Assembly (NCBI RefSeq): GCF_003614435.1
Contig: NZ_CP025546.1
Location: 4,650,001 to 4,714,000, forward strand
Length of the DNA stretch: 64,000 bases
DNA from: Mycobacterium paragordonae
GTDB taxonomy: Bacteria; Actinomycetota; Actinomycetes; Mycobacteriales; Mycobacteriaceae
Direction of reading: 5' to 3'
The notes beneath the pieces were generated by a model. That model had not been told where the DNA came from, searched no databases, and saw only the letters and a program-made list of their open reading frames with translations. Of the stretch, positions 61,376-64,000 are shown piece by piece. The first letter of the stretch is position 1. The number at the start of each line of letters is the position of its first letter. The translations under genes and the position numbers were made by a program.

Positions 61376-62635
61376 TCAGCTGGCGGGTGAGGCGGACAGC
61401 GCGAACGAGCCCATGAGCGCGCTCTCCCGCCGGCCGTAGACGACACCCAGGAAGTCGGAGACGGCGTCGGCGGCCAGTCGGGACCGCACCGTCGGGGTGA
61501 TGTCGAAGGCGTGATGCGCGTTGGCGAGTTCGGCGTACGCCACCGTCGGGGCCCCGGCTCCCTGCAGTGCCGCACAGAACGCGCGGGCCTGGCCGATGGG
61601 TGCCAGCTGATCCCGGTCGCCGTGCAGCAGGAAGAACGGCGGTGCGTCGCGGTGCACATAGGAAATCGGCGAAGCCGCGGTGAAGCGGTCCGGCTCGTCG
61701 GCGAACCGGGTCTTCATGACGAAGTGCTCGAGGAACGGCATCATCATCTCGTGCATGTTCTCGAAGTCGGTGAAGTCGTAGACCCCGTAGTACGGAGCCG
61801 CCGCCTGCACCGTGGTGTCGGCACGTTCGAACCCGGGCTGGAACGTCGGGTCATTGGGCGTGAGGGCCGCCAGCGAGGCCAGGTGCCCGCCCGCTGACCC
61901 ACCGGTGATGGCGATGAAGTCGGAGTCGCCGCCGTAGTCGCCGATGTTCTCCCGAACCCAGGCGATCGCGCGCTTCACGTCGATGATGTGCGCGGGAAAC
62001 TTCGCGCGGGGGCTCTTGCTGTAGTTGATCGAGACGCAGATCCAGCCGAGCTCGACCATCCGGCTCATCAGGGTGTAGGCCTGCGGACGCTTGCCGTTGA
62101 CGCTCCACGCCCCGCCCGGAACCTGGATCAACACCGGGGCCCGGTGGCCGGGGGCCAGGTCGGGACGGCGCCAGATGTCGAGCAGGTGCTCGGTGCCACC
62201 CGGCCCGTAGGAGATGTCCGACGTCTTCGCCGCGTAGCGGCGGTGCGGGCCGGGCTTGGGCTTGGGCAGAATTCCGCGGCGCACGCTCAGCGCCGGGTTC
62301 GTGGTCGGGTGGAACACCTGATCACGGAAATCAGACCCGAACGACGTCTCGAGGGCAGCGGTGAGCGCGTGGTCCGCGCGCTGGGCGGCCCACGTGGTGC
62401 CGACCCGGTTGATCGACGGCGGCGCGACCCGGGACAAGGCATGCCCGGTCAGCACGTGCGGCGGGAACTCGGTGGCCAGCCACCCGGCGATCCAGCCAAC
62501 GGCGAAAGGCGAACCACGCAGCAGCACCGCACCCGCCCGGGATATACCCCGGGCATCGGCCGCGAGCTGCGCGCCCTGGCGCAACGCCTCGGCACCCGCT
62601 TGCGAGCACCGCGCAGTCACACTTGCAATACACAT
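61376..62635 (-). CDS. lipQ: Alpha/beta-hydrolase esterase LipQ
   Basis: This 419-residue carboxylesterase/lipase has the oxyanion-side motif VPGGAWSVNGKR near 175, where many relatives have HGGGW (here Pro replaces the His and the Gly-Gly is retained). The nucleophile is in GGSAGGHLA near 245, with Asp in HGDRDQLAP near 355 and His in ANAHHAFD near 385. The N-terminal ~100 residues are extra. I take ATG 62635, with GAGGGG upstream; GTG 62647 is an alternative. It matches Rv2485c in place; it ends about 195 bp before the acyltransferase gene on the same strand. Confidence 0.9.
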   Translation of the reverse strand: MCIASVTARCSQAGAEALRQGAQLAADARGISRAGAVLLRGSPFAVGWIAGWLATEFPPHVLTGHALSRVAPPSINRVGTTWAAQRADHALTAALETSFGSDFRDQVFHPTTNPALSVRRGILPKPKPGPHRRYAAKTSDISYGPGGTEHLLDIWRRPDLAPGHRAPVLIQVPGGAWSVNGKRPQAYTLMSRMVELGWICVSINYSKSPRAKFPAHIIDVKRAIAWVRENIGDYGGDSDFIAITGGSAGGHLASLAALTPNDPTFQPGFERADTTVQAAAPYYGVYDFTDFENMHEMMMPFLEHFVMKTRFADEPDRFTAASPISYVHRDAPPFFLLHGDRDQLAPIGQARAFCAALQGAGAPTVAYAELANAHHAFDITPTVRSRLAADAVSDFLGVVYGRRESALMGSFALSASPAS

Positions 62636-62822
62636 TGCTAAGCACACCCCTCGACGTCAGGCACACGCCTCGTTGCGGTTAACGGCCGATGACCGGCCGG
62701 TGTTGTACGTGTGTCGAGGCTCACACCATAACCGATTTCTGGCTTACTCAAACTCTTTTCGGGCGCGTTGTGTCGCCTGCGCCCCTTGATTTTTCGGCTT
62801 TCGATAGACTGACCTGCGCATT

Positions 62823-62896
62823 GCCTCCGTAGCTCAGGTGGATAGAGCAAGGGCCTTCTAATCCCTAGGTCGCACGTTCGAGTCGTGCCGGGGGCG
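62823..62896 (+). tRNA. tRNA-Arg (anticodon TCT)
   Basis: The acceptor stem is GCCTCCG/CGGGGGC with one G-U type pair. The anticodon loop is CTTCTAA with TCT; the closing pair of the anticodon stem (C-T) is weak. The T loop is TTCGAGT. CCA is not encoded. Frame fragments opposite it are known artefacts of tRNA genes. Confidence 0.92.
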
Positions 62897-62911
62897 CCGA
62901 CCGGGGCGTCT

Positions 62912-62935
62912 GTCACCCTGAGTGACCAGGGTGAC
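62912..62935 (+). terminator. Hairpin after tRNA-Arg
   Basis: Perfect 9-bp arms GTCACCCTG and CAGGGTGAC enclose AGTGAC, 16 bp after the tRNA end. There is no U-tract. It could end the tRNA transcript. The rest of 62897-63089 holds nothing recognised. Confidence 0.5.
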
Positions 62936-63089
62936 TGCTGTGGCGTTTGCGGTTCGATCGCGCCGTCAGCAGCTAGTCGCGGGCCGCTGCGTTTCACCGT
63001 TTCCTCCTAGGCCGGGGGCCCCGCGAATACCCGATTCGACGTGTGTCAAACACGGAGGTGGCGGCGGCGCGTTGCGCCGCTTGCCGCGG

Positions 63090-64000
63090 CTATCCGGCGA
63101 GCATGTCGCGCATGGCGGCCCCGGTCACCGGTGGCGAATACAGGAACCCCTGGCCGCGGTAGCACTGATGATCGATCAGCACCTGCGCGGCCGCCTCGGT
63201 TTCGATGCCTTCGGCGACCACGTTGAGTTTGAAGCCGTGGGCGAGAACCATGATCCCGCGCACGATGACCAGGTCACTGGTGTCGGTTCCCAGCCGCCGC
63301 ACGAACCCTCTGTCGATCTTGAGGGTGTCGATCGGCAACGTCTGCAGCAGCGACATCGCGCTGTAGCCGGTTCCGAAGTCGTCGATCGCGATGCGGACTC
63401 CGATGTCTTTGAGGCCCGCGAGGGTGGCGCGGGCGGTCTGCAGGTCCTGGACGATCACGTTCTCGGTGATCTCCAGACAGACCGAGGACGCGCCGATACC
63501 GTGCCGGCTGATCGTCTCCGCGACGAAATCCACAAATCCGCCGGTCACCAGCTGACCGGGCGAGACGTTGATTCGCAACACCAGATCCCGGCCCAGGCCG
63601 GCAGCGCGCCAGTCCGCGAATTCTTTGCACGCCGAACGCAACACCCACCTGTCCAATTCGCCTGCGAGATTGACCGATTCGGCGACCGGGATGAACGAAT
63701 CGGGTGGCAGCAGCCCGCGCGTCGGGTGTTGCCACCGGACCAGGGCCTCGACTCCGATGATCGAGCGGGTCCGCAGGTCGACCTCGGGTAGGTAGACCAG
63801 GCGCAGCGCGTCGGACTCGATGCCACTGCGGAGGTGAAGCTCGATGTCGTTGCGCAGTTCGCTTCGCTGGGACATATCCGCGGTGAAGGCCGCGACGCCG
63901 TCACCGCCGGCATGCTTGGCCGCCAGGACGGCCTGATCGGCCCGGCGGATGAGGTTCGACGGAGTGTCGATTCCGGGCGTCGCGCAGGCAGTGCCGATGC
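63090..64000 (-). CDS. GGDEF-EAL c-di-GMP protein, C-terminal part (cut by window edge)
   Basis: The frame enters from the right edge, so its N-terminus is missing. The visible start is the end of a GGDEF domain (LIRRADQAVLAAKHAGGDGVAAF). An EAL phosphodiesterase domain follows with the key sites intact: VEALVRWQHP, NVSPGQLV, ITENVIV, IDDFGTGYSAMS, KIDRGFV, VAEGIET and QGFLYSPP. It would hydrolyse c-di-GMP; whether the GGDEF half makes it cannot be seen. It ends at the stop near 63090. The gene is not in this place in M. tuberculosis. Confidence 0.92.
   Translation of the reverse strand, partial: IGTACATPGIDTPSNLIRRADQAVLAAKHAGGDGVAAFTADMSQRSELRNDIELHLRSGIESDALRLVYLPEVDLRTRSIIGVEALVRWQHPTRGLLPPDSFIPVAESVNLAGELDRWVLRSACKEFADWRAAGLGRDLVLRINVSPGQLVTGGFVDFVAETISRHGIGASSVCLEITENVIVQDLQTARATLAGLKDIGVRIAIDDFGTGYSAMSLLQTLPIDTLKIDRGFVRRLGTDTSDLVIVRGIMVLAHGFKLNVVAEGIETEAAAQVLIDHQCYRGQGFLYSPPVTGAAMRDMLAG

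Noticed and set aside
62638..62997. Open frame opposite tRNA-Arg (with CDLGIRRPLLYPPELR)
   Set aside because: This peptide type is a well-known artefact of reading antisense through a tRNA gene.

Overview
This window is from a high-GC mycobacterium, most likely a fast-growing, non-tuberculous Mycolicibacterium-type species. From about 1 to 62.6 kb the gene order follows the Mycobacterium tuberculosis segment from Rv2435c to Rv2485c as I recall it: cyclase, rbsK, nadE, proB, obg, rpmA, rplU, rne, ndk, folC, valS, rpfE, mobA, korBA, clpX, clpP2, clpP1, tig, lipP, nei, rpiB, pepN, glbO, aglA, gdh, ettA, ssb paralogue, plsB2, plsC, acyltransferase, lipQ. GTG starts, 1-4 nt overlaps between genes and leaderless promoters are frequent. 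No transposase, integrase, CRISPR array or prophage was seen.

Layout. 0-9.8 kb: an edge-truncated sensor cyclase, a membrane protein, ribokinase, a Fic protein with a palindromic promoter, NAD synthetase divergent from a sirtuin, and a P450/TetR pair around a perfect operator. Fic, the sirtuin, a 57-residue protein, P450 and TetR are accessory insertions into the conserved order. 9.8-25.5 kb: a long leftward run of housekeeping genes (proB to rpfE), interrupted by a mannose-lectin/LysM gene and a DUF937 gene. 25.5-35.7 kb: MobA, the KorAB 2-oxoglutarate:ferredoxin oxidoreductase, an MFS carrier, the ClpXP1P2/trigger factor proteostasis block and two tRNAs. 35.7-48.2 kb: esterase LipP, DNA repair (Nei, HNH protein), RpiB, a mycothiol-linked thioredoxin-fold protein, aminopeptidase N, truncated haemoglobin O coupled to an alpha-glucosidase, an FAD oxidoreductase and small conserved proteins. 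48.2-62.6 kb: the giant NAD-glutamate dehydrogenase, EttA, a second SSB, then a glycerolipid cluster (PlsB2, PlsC, WS/DGAT-like acyltransferase, LipQ). 62.8-64 kb: tRNA-Arg and an edge-truncated GGDEF-EAL protein, where the M. tuberculosis order ends.

Functional themes: NAD supply and use (nadE, sirtuin, gdh), protein quality control (tig, clpP1P2, clpX), translation and RNA decay (rplU, rpmA, obg, rne, valS, ettA) and glycerolipid assembly. The most distinctive signals are the self-contained fic operator/promoter, the P450 operator lying exactly in the promoter spacer, two related palindromic intergenic elements with compensating stem changes, and unusual low-complexity tails on trigger factor (His/Asp), PlsC (Lys/Ala/Pro) and RNase E (Asp/Glu). 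I found no clear multi-gene novel defence or biosynthetic system.
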